Counted from the stretch's first letter, positions 1 to 6,225 are shown. The stretch: DNA of 6,225 nt from Candidatus Sulfopaludibacter sp. SbA3 (GCA_945900935.1 CAMDKT010000377.1:1-6225), one strand, 5' to 3'. Program-made: numbers and translations. The notes: a model not told the origin generated them from the sequence alone.

Positions 1-117
1 CAAGGCTTACACTAATTGTTCTGGTGGACCCATCCAACAAACTATACCCAGCGGCGGCGAAAATGTCCAGTAGATAATTTGAACTTCAGCAAAATACCGC
101 TCTGCTACACAAAGTAA
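1..117. other. Non-receptor sequence, probable edge of an inserted element
   Basis: These bases are richer in A/T than the receptor gene to the right. All three forward frames are broken by stops, including TAA at 115-117 in the receptor frame. No Oar-like residues can be read here, although an intact receptor gene should continue upstream for several hundred codons. A promoter-like sequence points left, out of the window. The simplest reading is the end of a mobile element or another rearrangement junction that removed the receptor's 5' part. The element family cannot be told from so little sequence. Confidence 0.4.
41..69 (-). promoter_or_regulatory. Sigma70-like promoter directed leftward
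   Basis: On the minus strand, TGGACA (bases 69-64, one mismatch to the -35 consensus) is followed by exactly 17 bases and then TATAGT (bases 46-41, one mismatch to the -10 consensus). Initiation would fall near base 33, so the transcript leaves the window almost at once and its gene is not visible. A promoter just inside a junction and pointing into the foreign sequence would suit a transposase gene, but that is inference. Confidence 0.45.
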
Positions 118-123
118 GCGGCA

Positions 124-2268
124 TTGGGCAACAGCCTCCCCCTTCCCTATGCCGATACCCGCATCGTCGACGAAGTCCCAACGACAGCCCAAATCCGCCA
201 CACCTTCGTCATCAGCCCCACCCTCATCAACCAGGTCAGCTACGGCTTCAGCCGCTTCTGGGTACCCATCACCAACGCCACCATCGACGGCGATTGGATG
301 ACCAAAGCCGGCGTCCGCGGACTCCCCGCCGGTGAAGCCGCGTCCTCATTCCCCGAAGTCGCCTTCGCCGGTCCCAACTCCATCACCGGCTGGCGCGGCA
401 TTAACTCCCGAGCCTTCACCGAAGCCCTCAATAACTTCACTTTCCAAGACAACGTCCAATGGACCCACGGCAAACACGCCGTCACCGTTGGCTTGCAACT
501 CCAGTGGCTCCAAGCCAATGTAAGCACCAACGCCTACGGCAGTATCGCTACCTGGAACTTCTCCAACACCCAAACCGCCGGCTTCAGTCCCCAAGGCACA
601 CTGCTCACCGCCACCGGCAACTCCTACGCCAGCTACCTCCTCGGCGCTGTCAACGCCGCCGGGGTCACCGAGGATTCCGTCGTCGGCACCGGCGCCCGCT
701 ACGGTACCTACGCCTGGTGGATCCAGGATAACTTCAAAGTCAACAACCGCCTCACTCTCAATCTCGGCCTCCGCCACGACATCATGCTGCCCCACAAAGA
801 AGTTCTCGACCGCGTGTCCTTCTTCAATCCCGACGCCCCCAACTCCGCCGCCGGCGGCATCCCCGGCATTCTCCAATTCATGGGCAACGGAACCAACAGT
901 TGCAACTGCCGCACCACCATCAAGACCCACTACAAAAACTTCGGCCCCCGCATCGGCATCAATTACATGGTCGATTCCAAGACGGTGATCCGCACCGCCT
1001 ACAGCATTATGTACACCCGCCGCGGTGCCGTCGGCGGACGTGGCGGCGGCCGCACCGGGACCGGCACCCTCGGGTTCTCCGCCAGCCTCAGCTTCATCAG
1101 TCTCGATCAGGGAATTAGCCCCGCCCTCTACTGGGACAACGGTGTCCCCGGCTATGAAAAGCCACCCTTCACCGACCCTACCTTCGGCACCGGCTTCAAC
1201 GGCTCCGGCCGCGCCGGCTCGACCATGCAATATGGCGATCCCGACATCGGCGGCCATCCGCCCCGTTATCAGAACTGGAACTTCGGCTTCGAACGCGCCG
1301 TCACCGCGTCGCTAACACTCGGCGTCAACTACGTCGGCAGCAACGGCCACTATCTCAGCGGCGGCGGTCGCAGCGAGTGGTCCGCTCAGATCCACCCTCG
1401 CTTTCTCGCCCTCGGCAACTTACTGCAAGCCCAAGCTACGCCCGCTAACATCGCCTCCGCCAACAACATCGTCTCGGGCATCAAGCTGCCATTCTCCAAC
1501 TTCGCCGGAACCATCTCCCAAATGCTCCGCCCCTTCCCGCAGTATCCCAACGTCAGCGACCTCTGGGGCGAAGTAGCAAATTCGAATTACAACTCCCTGC
1601 AAATCACCCTGAACAAACGCCTTTCCAAAGGTCTGGTATTCAACAGCAACTACACCTTCGCGAAAGCCTTCGGTGACGACGCCGGTGCCCGCAGCGCCTA
1701 CAACTGGAAGACCGAAAAGGCTCAGCAAGTCGACCCCACCCACGTCATCAACGCCCTATTCGTCTACAGCGTTCCGTTCAAGCAAAAACTAATCGCCAAC
1801 TGGCATCTATCCGGCATTACGACATACCGTTCCGGCCAACTCTTCGGAACCATCACCGCCAATTGCCTCCTGCCCAACGCCGGCGGCTGCTACGCCGACT
1901 ACACCCCCGGCTTCACCGGAGCGTTACGAATCAACGGCGACTACGGCAGCGGCAACGTCCGCGGCACGTCCTACGTCGAAAGATCCGCCTTCGCCAACCC
2001 CGCCGCCTTCAACTACGGCAACACGCCAAGAACCGGCGCATTCGGCCTCCGCGGCCCCAGCAACTCCAATCAAAGTCTCAGCCTAAAAAGAGAATTCGTC
2101 CTCCACGAAGGAATCAAATTCAGCCTCCAGGCCGACGCCTTCAACGTCTTCAACTGGGTCCGCTTCGCCAGCCCCAACCTAAACATCACCAACGCCAACT
2201 TCGGCCGCATCACCGGTGTCGCCAACTCGCCTCGGGCCGTGCAGCTTAATGCCCGGATTAGTTTTTAA
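124..2268 (+). pseudogene. Oar-like TonB-dependent receptor, 5'-truncated (C-terminal beta-barrel remains)
   Basis: The 714 codons match the C-terminal outer-membrane barrel of Oar-like TonB-dependent receptors. Visible family signatures are TRIVDEVPTT and the following ISPTLINQVSYGFSR near residues 11-43, WIQDNF and LTLNLGLRHD around residues 199-219, NYNSLQITLNKRL in the middle, and FSLQADAFNVFNW near residue 666. The protein ends in ARISF; a terminal phenylalanine is the usual last residue of BAM-assembled barrels. Intact relatives are typically around 1000-1200 residues, with a signal peptide, a carboxypeptidase-regulatory-like domain and a TonB plug. All of these are missing here. The frame opens only at 118, after TAA at 115, and the first start is a TTG at 124 without a convincing ribosome binding site. 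With no signal peptide the product could not be exported, so I treat it as a remnant. There is no internal stop or frameshift, so the truncation is probably recent. Codons are strongly C-ending. Confidence 0.85.
2164..2268 (+). repeat. Receptor 3'-end repeat, copy 1
   Basis: The last 35 codons of the Oar-like gene (stop included) recur at 3010-3114 in the same orientation, without gaps. By hand count 86 of 105 bases match, with an identical run of 29 bases (2196-2224 against 3042-3070). Eleven codons differ silently, five change the residue and the stop differs (TAA against TGA). Confidence 0.85.
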
Positions 2269-2614
2269 CGCCCCCATCACCCCGCCTCAATAGGTTCTCG
2301 AGGCGTTCTACAAGTTCAGGCAGTTTGGAAGTGGCTGTCGTCCAAACAATTTCGATGCTTACATCGAAGTACGCATGGATGAGACGGTTTCTCATTCCCA
2401 CAATGATGGGCCAGGGAATGTCCGTAGCCAGGACTCTCACTTCGTCGGAGACCTTACTCGCGGCCTCACCAATAATCTCCAGCTCCTTTACCAGCGCCAG
2501 CACGAGCATTCGGTCGGTCTTCAGATCATCAAGCGTACGCCCATCCAGAAATGTCAGTGCCTCGCGAGCCGCGTCGAGCATATGTTGGAGCCGAACGAGA
2601 TCAGTTTCGTTCAT
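2258..2614 (-). CDS. hepT: HepT-like HEPN ribonuclease toxin (DUF86)
   Basis: This 118-residue all-helical protein has the DUF86/HepT length and the diagnostic RX4HXY motif: R75, H80 and Y82 within MRNRLIHAY. HepT toxins are HEPN-fold RNases; R and H form the active site. In the characterised MntA-HepT pair the antitoxin adds AMP to the motif tyrosine to silence the toxin. Typical helix 1 (LVRLQHMLDAAREALTFL) and the central LVKELEIIGEAA helix are present, so the toxin looks intact. I chose ATG 2614 over the TTG at 2638, because it gives the normal MNETD-type start and a short 14-base overlap with the upstream antitoxin gene. No clear Shine-Dalgarno precedes it, consistent with translational coupling. 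The stop lies inside the oppositely oriented receptor 3' end, giving an 11-base convergent overlap. Confidence 0.9.
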   Translation of the reverse strand: MNETDLVRLQHMLDAAREALTFLDGRTLDDLKTDRMLVLALVKELEIIGEAASKVSDEVRVLATDIPWPIIVGMRNRLIHAYFDVSIEIVWTTATSKLPELVERLENLLRRGDGGVKN

Positions 2615-2906
2615 ACTGGGGCAGCGCTGAGGCCACAACTTGGTCGCGGAAGTACTGGCTCAACTCCTCGGCCGTTCGCAAATCGACCTTGCGCCCGATG
2701 GCATTCGAAAGCTCCATCTCCATCGTGACAATATCGAAATAAGAAACCGGCGCGCCAAGCTCAAATTCCACCAGCATGTCCACATCGCTATTTGGCCCGA
2801 ACTTCGCCGTCAACACGGAACCGAAAAAGGATAGCTTTCGGATTTGGTTCCGGCGGCAAAATGCAGCGATGAAGTCGTTCGATACGGGAATCGGTAATGC
2901 AGACAT
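2601..2906 (-). CDS. mntA: MntA-like nucleotidyltransferase antitoxin
   Basis: This 101-residue minimal nucleotidyltransferase is the partner of the HEPN toxin that follows it. The DNA polymerase-beta-fold signature GSX10DXD is complete: G29-S30, ten residues, then D41-V-D43. A third acidic residue at D75 (GRKVDLRT) completes the usual metal-binding triad. In characterised MntA-HepT systems this enzyme uses ATP to AMPylate the tyrosine of the toxin's RX4HXY motif. The intact triad suggests the same chemistry here. The ATG at 2906 is supported by AAGGA six bases upstream. The gene is first in the operon and overlaps hepT by 14 bases. That order and coupling would make antitoxin before toxin. 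Alternative: another MNT-domain protein of the same fold, but the adjacent HEPN gene makes the pairing very likely. Confidence 0.9.
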   Translation of the reverse strand: MSALPIPVSNDFIAAFCRRNQIRKLSFFGSVLTAKFGPNSDVDMLVEFELGAPVSYFDIVTMEMELSNAIGRKVDLRTAEELSQYFRDQVVASALPQYERN

Positions 2907-2912
2907 CGATCA

Positions 2913-2917
2913 TCCTT
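2913..2917 (-). promoter_or_regulatory. Ribosome binding site of mntA
   Basis: On the minus strand AAGGA stands six bases before ATG 2906. This is the clearest Shine-Dalgarno sequence in the window and fixes the start of the antitoxin gene. Confidence 0.6.
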
Positions 2918-2947
2918 CAATATTCAGTATCCCATGCGGTCGTTTGA

Positions 2948-2967
2948 CGCCGGCAAGAGTTCCGGCG
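2948..2967. repeat. Inverted repeat upstream of mntA
   Basis: CGCCGG (2948-2953) and CCGGCG (2962-2967) form a perfect 6-base inverted repeat with an 8-base loop. It lies about 40 bases upstream of the mntA start, in the segment where the operon promoter should be. It could be an operator for autoregulation or chance in GC-rich DNA. No convincing -35/-10 pair was found beside it. Confidence 0.3.
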
Positions 2968-3009
2968 CCCTACGCAACCGGCTGCGACCAAACCGCGCAA
3001 AACGCGCCA

Positions 3010-3114
3010 GCCTCCAGCCCGAATCTGAACATCACCAACGTCAACTTCGGCCGCATCACCGGTGTCGCCACCTCCCCCCTCGCTGTGCAGCTGAACGCCC
3101 GAATCAGTTTCTGA
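3010..3114 (+). pseudogene. Isolated 3' end of a second Oar-like receptor gene
   Basis: The last 34 codons plus stop of an Oar-like gene are present, from ASSPNLN to ARISF, in the same frame and orientation as the end of the receptor at 2268. Nothing Oar-like can be read immediately upstream of 3010, where the mntA promoter region begins. It is therefore a fragment without start or exported domain. The open frame can be followed upstream to 2776, but that part is antisense to mntA. The many silent differences from the neighbouring copy suggest it came from a different paralogue that had evolved as a coding gene. It is probably not a recent local duplication. Confidence 0.8.
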
Positions 3115-3171
3115 TTTAGACCCGCGCCCCCATTAGCGCTACACCGGGCCGGCAACCTGGATGCGGAACTC

Positions 3172-3198
3172 TTGCAACCGCAGGTGCTGGCGCATAAT
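3172..3198 (+). promoter_or_regulatory. Possible promoter of the antitoxin-like gene
   Basis: TTGCAA (3172-3177) and CATAAT (3193-3198) resemble -35 and -10 boxes, but the 15-base spacer is short. Initiation near 3205 would leave a 25-35 base leader before the candidate starts at 3229 and 3238. That argues against the upstream TTG at 3172 as a start codon. Confidence 0.3.
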
Positions 3199-3237
3199 GA
3201 AAAGAGTGTAGGATCGAAGCCCAAAGGCATGGATGCA

Positions 3238-3549
3238 ATGACCCCCGAAACCCGTAACCGCGTTCACGCTCTGATCGATCAACTGCCCCCCGTTCAATTG
3301 GCCGCCCTCGAAACCATATTGCAATCGATGCTCGATCCGTTTGATGATGAGCCCTACACCGAAGAGGACCGTCTGGCCGTCGCCGAGGCTGACGAATGGC
3401 GTAAACACAATGACCCCATTCCGCTCGATAATGTCCTGGCCGATTTCGGCCTCACCATGGCCGACTGGGAAACAATGAGCAAGACGCCTCTGTCTGACGA
3501 CAACGACGGTTGGAGATCCGGCATTGCCATTTCGGCATGTCGGATTTAA
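3238..3549 (+). CDS. Small antitoxin-like protein, no visible toxin partner
   Basis: This product of about 103 residues is not confidently assigned to a named family. It starts MTPETRNRVHALIDQLPP, continues with a leucine-rich helix (AALETILQSMLD), then an acidic stretch (DEPYTEEDRLAVAEAD) and IPLDNVLADFGLTMADWE. The acidic segment followed by a 'VL-x-DFGL' turn resembles the C-terminal part of small type II antitoxins. Starts at 3229 (ATG) and 3238 (ATG) are both possible. I prefer 3238 because AAAGG at 3223-3227 is 10 bases away, but only one base from 3229. Such a gene is normally followed within a few bases by a RelE/ParE-type toxin. Here the tail GWRSGIAISACRI looks atypical, and only about 60 bases separate it from the convergent gene ending at 3611. 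It is probably an orphan antitoxin or the survivor of a broken pair. The function is inference. Confidence 0.6.
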   Translation: MTPETRNRVHALIDQLPPVQLAALETILQSMLDPFDDEPYTEEDRLAVAEADEWRKHNDPIPLDNVLADFGLTMADWETMSKTPLSDDNDGWRSGIAISACRI

Positions 3550-3610
3550 GCCGGACCTTTCCGGAGAAGCTCCAAGAGGGACCATTGCACTTCATGCCGA
3601 CAAATGCGAG

Positions 3611-6055
3611 TCACGGAGTAACCGAGGGGATCGCATAAAGATTGACGATTTCAGCTTCCCGCATCTCGGGCGTCTGCACCATAGCTGTGCCGACCGCAAG
3701 TTGCTCGACTGTATCCACCACGTCGATACCTTTGTGAACACGTAGAAAACCTGCGACCTTTCGCGAAGCTGGGTGGTTCGTACGAAAGACAATTTTCGTG
3801 CCGGCGTTGCCAAGAACGTCTGGATGAAAATCATCGAGTTGCTGCGTGGCGGCTATTACGGCGATACCGAATTTGCGGCCCTCCTTCATGATTTTCGGAA
3901 GCGTAGTGTCTTTGCAAATCCGGTGCGCTTCGTCAAGGACTATCGCAAGGCGAAGGTGGTTGCATTCACCCCAGCGAAACATGTCCTTGTAGATTTTTCG
4001 AAGGACAAAGGCGCCTGCGGCCATCTGGGTCGTCTCCATGGACATCCGGTGGAGATCGATTACCAGCCCCTTCCGCGTTACCGCGAGCAAATCGGTCGTC
4101 GTCGCCGCACGGTTCTCGTCGAACATGTTGAATTCAAAAATCGGTTTACAGCGAATAAGTGTGTTCCTGGCGCCCGTCTGGCTCTCATAGTCCCGGATCT
4201 TCTTCTCGAGGTCGGCGAGCCTGGGAAGGGGCGCCGTGGGGTCATCATTCGCTCCGCTTTCGAGGTAACAATCGCGCATGGCATCGTAGATTACACCGCG
4301 TTGTATGTCCCCTAGCTGAAACACGTATTGGAAGATTTCAGAAACCGCGAAGCAGTTGGCCTTCCAATCGTCCGATCCCGCTGCGGTTTCGAACGGTGAG
4401 AATGGAAGTCCCTTCGTTGCATCCCAAATCGTCGGACGAATCCTATCGACATAAACCGAACCGGGCATCGAGAACTGGCCATGAAAATCGAGAATGATAG
4501 CCGGCAACTCCTGCTTGTGCATCTCGAGAAGCAACCTGGTAGTTATCCAAGATTTGCCCTGTCCAGGTATTCCAAGGACGAAAAGATGGGGACTTCCTTT
4601 CACGCTCGCTCGCCACTGGACTTCGTTGCCTTGGTCGGTCTGGCCGAGTCCAACCAAGACCTCCTCCGGGCCAGAGGCATCGGCCCGCGCTGCATTCTCC
4701 TGGAAACTAGTTGGATCTTCTGACTCTTCTGACAGACTCGGACCAATATCAGCCTGAATGACAGGCGAAGCTACGTCAACGATCTCGGACTCAACCGCTT
4801 CCGGCGGTTCGCTCACTCTAAATGGCGTCTCGCCAGCGAAATCGGCCGCACTCAGAACTCTTATGCTTGCGCCGCGATGCGAGAATGGCTTCTGCTTCTT
4901 GCCAGACAAATCTACAACGAAGCCGGCGCGAGTCGTACGGAGATGAGGATACCCGGATTCCAGACCATCAATCGCCAGCAGAATTTCTTTTAAGGCGCTG
5001 CTGCTTTCGATGAATCCGTATCGTTTGCCGCGCAATGCATAGAAGCGAAGAATACCGGCCAACTTAGACCGCTGCAGTACATGATCGATGCGTCGCTCCG
5101 GTTGGAAAAACAGAGAACGGAACTGGTTCTCCGTGCTCTCCATTTGATCGCACATCCGATCGGCCAAACCCGTATAGTTCACTTGGCTTTGGCGCGATTT
5201 CACTTCAATGAAACTCGCTTCTACTTTCCGCCGGCCGCCAAATCGAATTTGGATCAGATCGCAGCGGTTCAGAACGCCGCTCTCGTCCTTTCGGGAAGTT
5301 CTGGGTTCGCCCGCCGCGAAGATCTCAGGATGAGCGTCCACCGGAACAAGTATGCTGTTCGCGATTCCGCCGGTCGCCCTGAGCCAGGCCACAACAACGC
5401 CAAGGCTGGCAGCTTCTTTCGCGCGGGAGTTATCCCGGATGAGCCGCAAAGCCAGCCTTCCCGAAACGCTTTTCAACTGCTGCAACGCCTCCCCCACGCT
5501 TTCCTCGACCACTGAGAAACCGAGATCATTCATTGCGCGAGAGAGAATATCTTCGACTTCCTCCCGCCACATCGTCGTTACGACGAGCCGGTGCCCAAGT
5601 CCGTCTATGAACTCGGGCGCATAATCTAATAGATACTTGCGGGAGACGGCCGAGAGAAACGGATCCTCCGGGTCGTCAAAGAGATCAATTCCGAGATAAC
5701 GGTCCATCAAGATCACCCAGTCTGCCTTATGATGGATCCTATCCAGGTCCGAACGGGTCTTCTCATCCAAGGTGAGAGATAATGACACTCGCTCCTCGCC
5801 GCCCGCAGGTTTGGGCCCGCTCTGGAGTGCGGTTGCCGCATTCAACATGCGTGCATGTGTGTCGATCAATTCGGTTGTGTAGGCACCTGCGACAGGATGC
5901 TTCTGGTGTACGGTCTCTGGATCGTAAGCTATCTGATGCAACCAGCGAACCTGCTTGCCGTTGCTTGAAAACTCCGTCGCAATGTAACTGTTCACCCCCT
6001 TGATTTTGCGGTTCCCGGCGGCTGCTTCCGGTCGAATTGTCTGGACAAATCCCAC
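3611..6055 (-). CDS. PD-(D/E)XK nuclease-HerA/DUF87 ATPase fusion, DptH-like, 5'-truncated by IS66
   Basis: The open frame has 814 codons from a GTG at 6055, but only codons 25-814 (5983 downward) look like the original gene. Codons 1-24 lie in the IS66 end. Residues 111-161 hold ADWVILMDRYLGIDLFDDP and LLDYAPEFIDGLGHRL, which I recall from the middle of large DptH-type proteins. Residues 260-289 show a PD-(D/E)XK-like core: D266, then E284-V-K286 in SFIEVKSRQ. Residues about 413-468 form an acidic, serine-rich linker. The C-terminal third is a HerA/FtsK-like ATPase: Walker A GIPGQGKS (495-502), Walker B LAIVLDEAHR (703-712) and IAVIAATQQ (731-739). HerA/DUF87 ATPases pump DNA and often pair with nucleases in anti-phage defence; here both are in one chain. 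DptH-family proteins are roughly twice this length, so the N-terminal half is probably lost or lies beyond the IS. No ribosome binding site precedes the GTG. The DptH relation is from memory and could be another HerA-type defence family. Confidence 0.8.
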   Translation of the reverse strand: MGFVQTIRPEAAAGNRKIKGVNSYIATEFSSNGKQVRWLHQIAYDPETVHQKHPVAGAYTTELIDTHARMLNAATALQSGPKPAGGEERVSLSLTLDEKTRSDLDRIHHKADWVILMDRYLGIDLFDDPEDPFLSAVSRKYLLDYAPEFIDGLGHRLVVTTMWREEVEDILSRAMNDLGFSVVEESVGEALQQLKSVSGRLALRLIRDNSRAKEAASLGVVVAWLRATGGIANSILVPVDAHPEIFAAGEPRTSRKDESGVLNRCDLIQIRFGGRRKVEASFIEVKSRQSQVNYTGLADRMCDQMESTENQFRSLFFQPERRIDHVLQRSKLAGILRFYALRGKRYGFIESSSALKEILLAIDGLESGYPHLRTTRAGFVVDLSGKKQKPFSHRGASIRVLSAADFAGETPFRVSEPPEAVESEIVDVASPVIQADIGPSLSEESEDPTSFQENAARADASGPEEVLVGLGQTDQGNEVQWRASVKGSPHLFVLGIPGQGKSWITTRLLLEMHKQELPAIILDFHGQFSMPGSVYVDRIRPTIWDATKGLPFSPFETAAGSDDWKANCFAVSEIFQYVFQLGDIQRGVIYDAMRDCYLESGANDDPTAPLPRLADLEKKIRDYESQTGARNTLIRCKPIFEFNMFDENRAATTTDLLAVTRKGLVIDLHRMSMETTQMAAGAFVLRKIYKDMFRWGECNHLRLAIVLDEAHRICKDTTLPKIMKEGRKFGIAVIAATQQLDDFHPDVLGNAGTKIVFRTNHPASRKVAGFLRVHKGIDVVDTVEQLAVGTAMVQTPEMREAEIVNLYAIPSVTP

Positions 6056-6070
6056 GGAATCGTTTAACGT
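6037..6070 (+). promoter_or_regulatory. Possible IS66 transposase promoter with a short palindrome
   Basis: TTGTC-TG-GACAA (6037-6048) is a perfect palindrome around a 2-base centre. TGGACA (6042-6047) could be a -35 box, followed after 17 bases by a weak -10, TAACGT (6065-6070). Initiation would be almost at the ATG at 6078, giving a near-leaderless transcript. This would agree with the lack of a normally spaced ribosome binding site. Confidence 0.3.
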
Positions 6071-6077
6071 ATGGTGG

Positions 6078-6225
6078 ATGACTGCGAGATCCGCTCAAGC
6101 AGGCAGTGGGCATTCGCCCGCACAGCCGCCAAGCCGGGAAGAGCTGCGGCGGAAAATCGAACGGCAGCAGCGAGAGATTGAGGAACTGCGCGAGCAGGTA
6201 GTCGAACGGGATCAACAGATCACCG
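6078..6225 (+). CDS. tnpC: IS66-family transposase, N-terminal part
   Basis: The first 49 codons run off the window end. The start MTARSAQAGSGHSPAQ is followed by a charged amphipathic helix (REELRRKIERQQREIEELRE, then QVVERDQQIT) with leucine/isoleucine spacing of a coiled coil. This is the typical N-terminus of IS66 TnpC transposases. The helix-turn-helix and DDE catalytic core would follow outside the window, so activity cannot be judged. ATG 6078 is the only in-frame start near the beginning. TGGTGG directly abuts it, too close for a normal Shine-Dalgarno. The divergent position relative to the truncated nuclease-ATPase gene fits insertion into that gene. Confidence 0.75.
   Translation, partial: MTARSAQAGSGHSPAQPPSREELRRKIERQQREIEELREQVVERDQQIT

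Larger units (their letters stand above)
5984..6225 (+). mobile_element. IS66-family insertion sequence, left end (partial)
   Basis: The boundary is placed at GTAACTGTTCACCCC (5984-5998). IS66-family terminal repeats begin with GTAA, and this start lies 94 bases before an IS66-type transposase start, a normal leader length for elements that carry only tnpC. On its left side the minus-strand defence gene is in mid-sequence, so the element interrupts it. The right end, and therefore the 8-base target duplication usual for this family, is outside the window. Confidence 0.65.

Noticed and set aside
6..10. CTTAC as the right end of an IS66 element at the window start, and GTAAGC at 114 as a left end
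   Set aside because: Only a few bases match. A left end at 114 would have the element contain the receptor gene, and there is too little sequence left of base 10 to test the other.
346..1257. 303-codon open frame on the minus strand
   Set aside because: It is antisense to the receptor gene and its product is a glycine/alanine/valine-rich string caused by the receptor's C-ending codons. It shows no domain.
2615..2638. Upstream TTG start at 2638 for hepT
   Set aside because: It would add eight atypical residues and lengthen the overlap with mntA to 38 bases. The ATG at 2614 gives the normal family N-terminus.
3551..3564. CCGGA-CCTT-TCCGG as a bidirectional terminator between the convergent genes
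   Set aside because: The stem is only five bases and no T-run follows on either strand, so a terminator cannot be supported.
3139..3585. 148-codon minus-strand open frame opposite the antitoxin-like gene
   Set aside because: The plus-strand frame has the more protein-like helical and acidic composition and a plausible start; the minus frame shows no recognisable motif.
3773..4315. 180-codon open frame on the plus strand
   Set aside because: It lies wholly antisense to the HerA-type ATPase domain, whose Walker motifs prove the other strand is coding.
5763..6215. 150-codon minus-strand open frame crossing the IS66 boundary
   Set aside because: It overlaps both the nuclease-ATPase gene and the transposase in the wrong frame, and its composition (many Cys, Arg, Ser) is not protein-like.
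1..6225. CRISPR arrays, tRNA or rRNA genes, riboswitches
   Set aside because: No evenly spaced repeats, cloverleaf-like structures or rRNA-like segments were seen on either strand.

Overview
The window looks like a gene-poor, rearranged accessory stretch of a GC-rich Gram-negative chromosome. The best guess is Acidobacteriota of the Solibacter/Bryobacter type, because Oar-like TonB-dependent receptor genes with strongly C-ending codons are very abundant there. That assignment rests on gene families and codon style, not on a marker gene.

Layout from left to right. Bases 1-117 are foreign to the gene that follows. They carry a strong sigma70-like promoter pointing left, and are probably the edge of an element that cut an Oar-like receptor gene. 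Bases 118-2268 (+) are the C-terminal beta-barrel part of that receptor, without signal peptide, carboxypeptidase-regulatory domain or plug. Bases 2258-2906 (-) hold a complete two-gene MntA-HepT (MNT/HEPN) toxin-antitoxin operon. Its toxin gene ends inside the last codons of the receptor gene. Bases 3010-3114 (+) are an isolated copy of the last 34 codons of a second, diverged Oar-like gene, so the toxin-antitoxin module lies between two receptor 3' ends. A small + strand gene of about 103 codons (3238-3549) resembles an antitoxin but has no recognisable toxin after it.

Bases 3611-5983 (-) encode 790 codons of a large protein in which a PD-(D/E)XK nuclease-like region is joined by an acidic linker to a HerA/DUF87-type translocase ATPase. 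This is reminiscent of the C-terminal half of DptH-type anti-phage restriction proteins. Its 5' end is cut at 5983/5984 by the left end of an IS66-family insertion sequence. The IS66 transposase gene starts at 6078 and runs out of the window.

Together this reads as a decaying defence island: a toxin-antitoxin module, an orphan antitoxin-like gene and a disrupted nuclease-translocase, bordered by mobile-element edges and receptor-gene fragments. The MntA-HepT pair is the only system that looks complete. The nuclease-HerA protein is the most interesting gene, but its N-terminal part is missing here.
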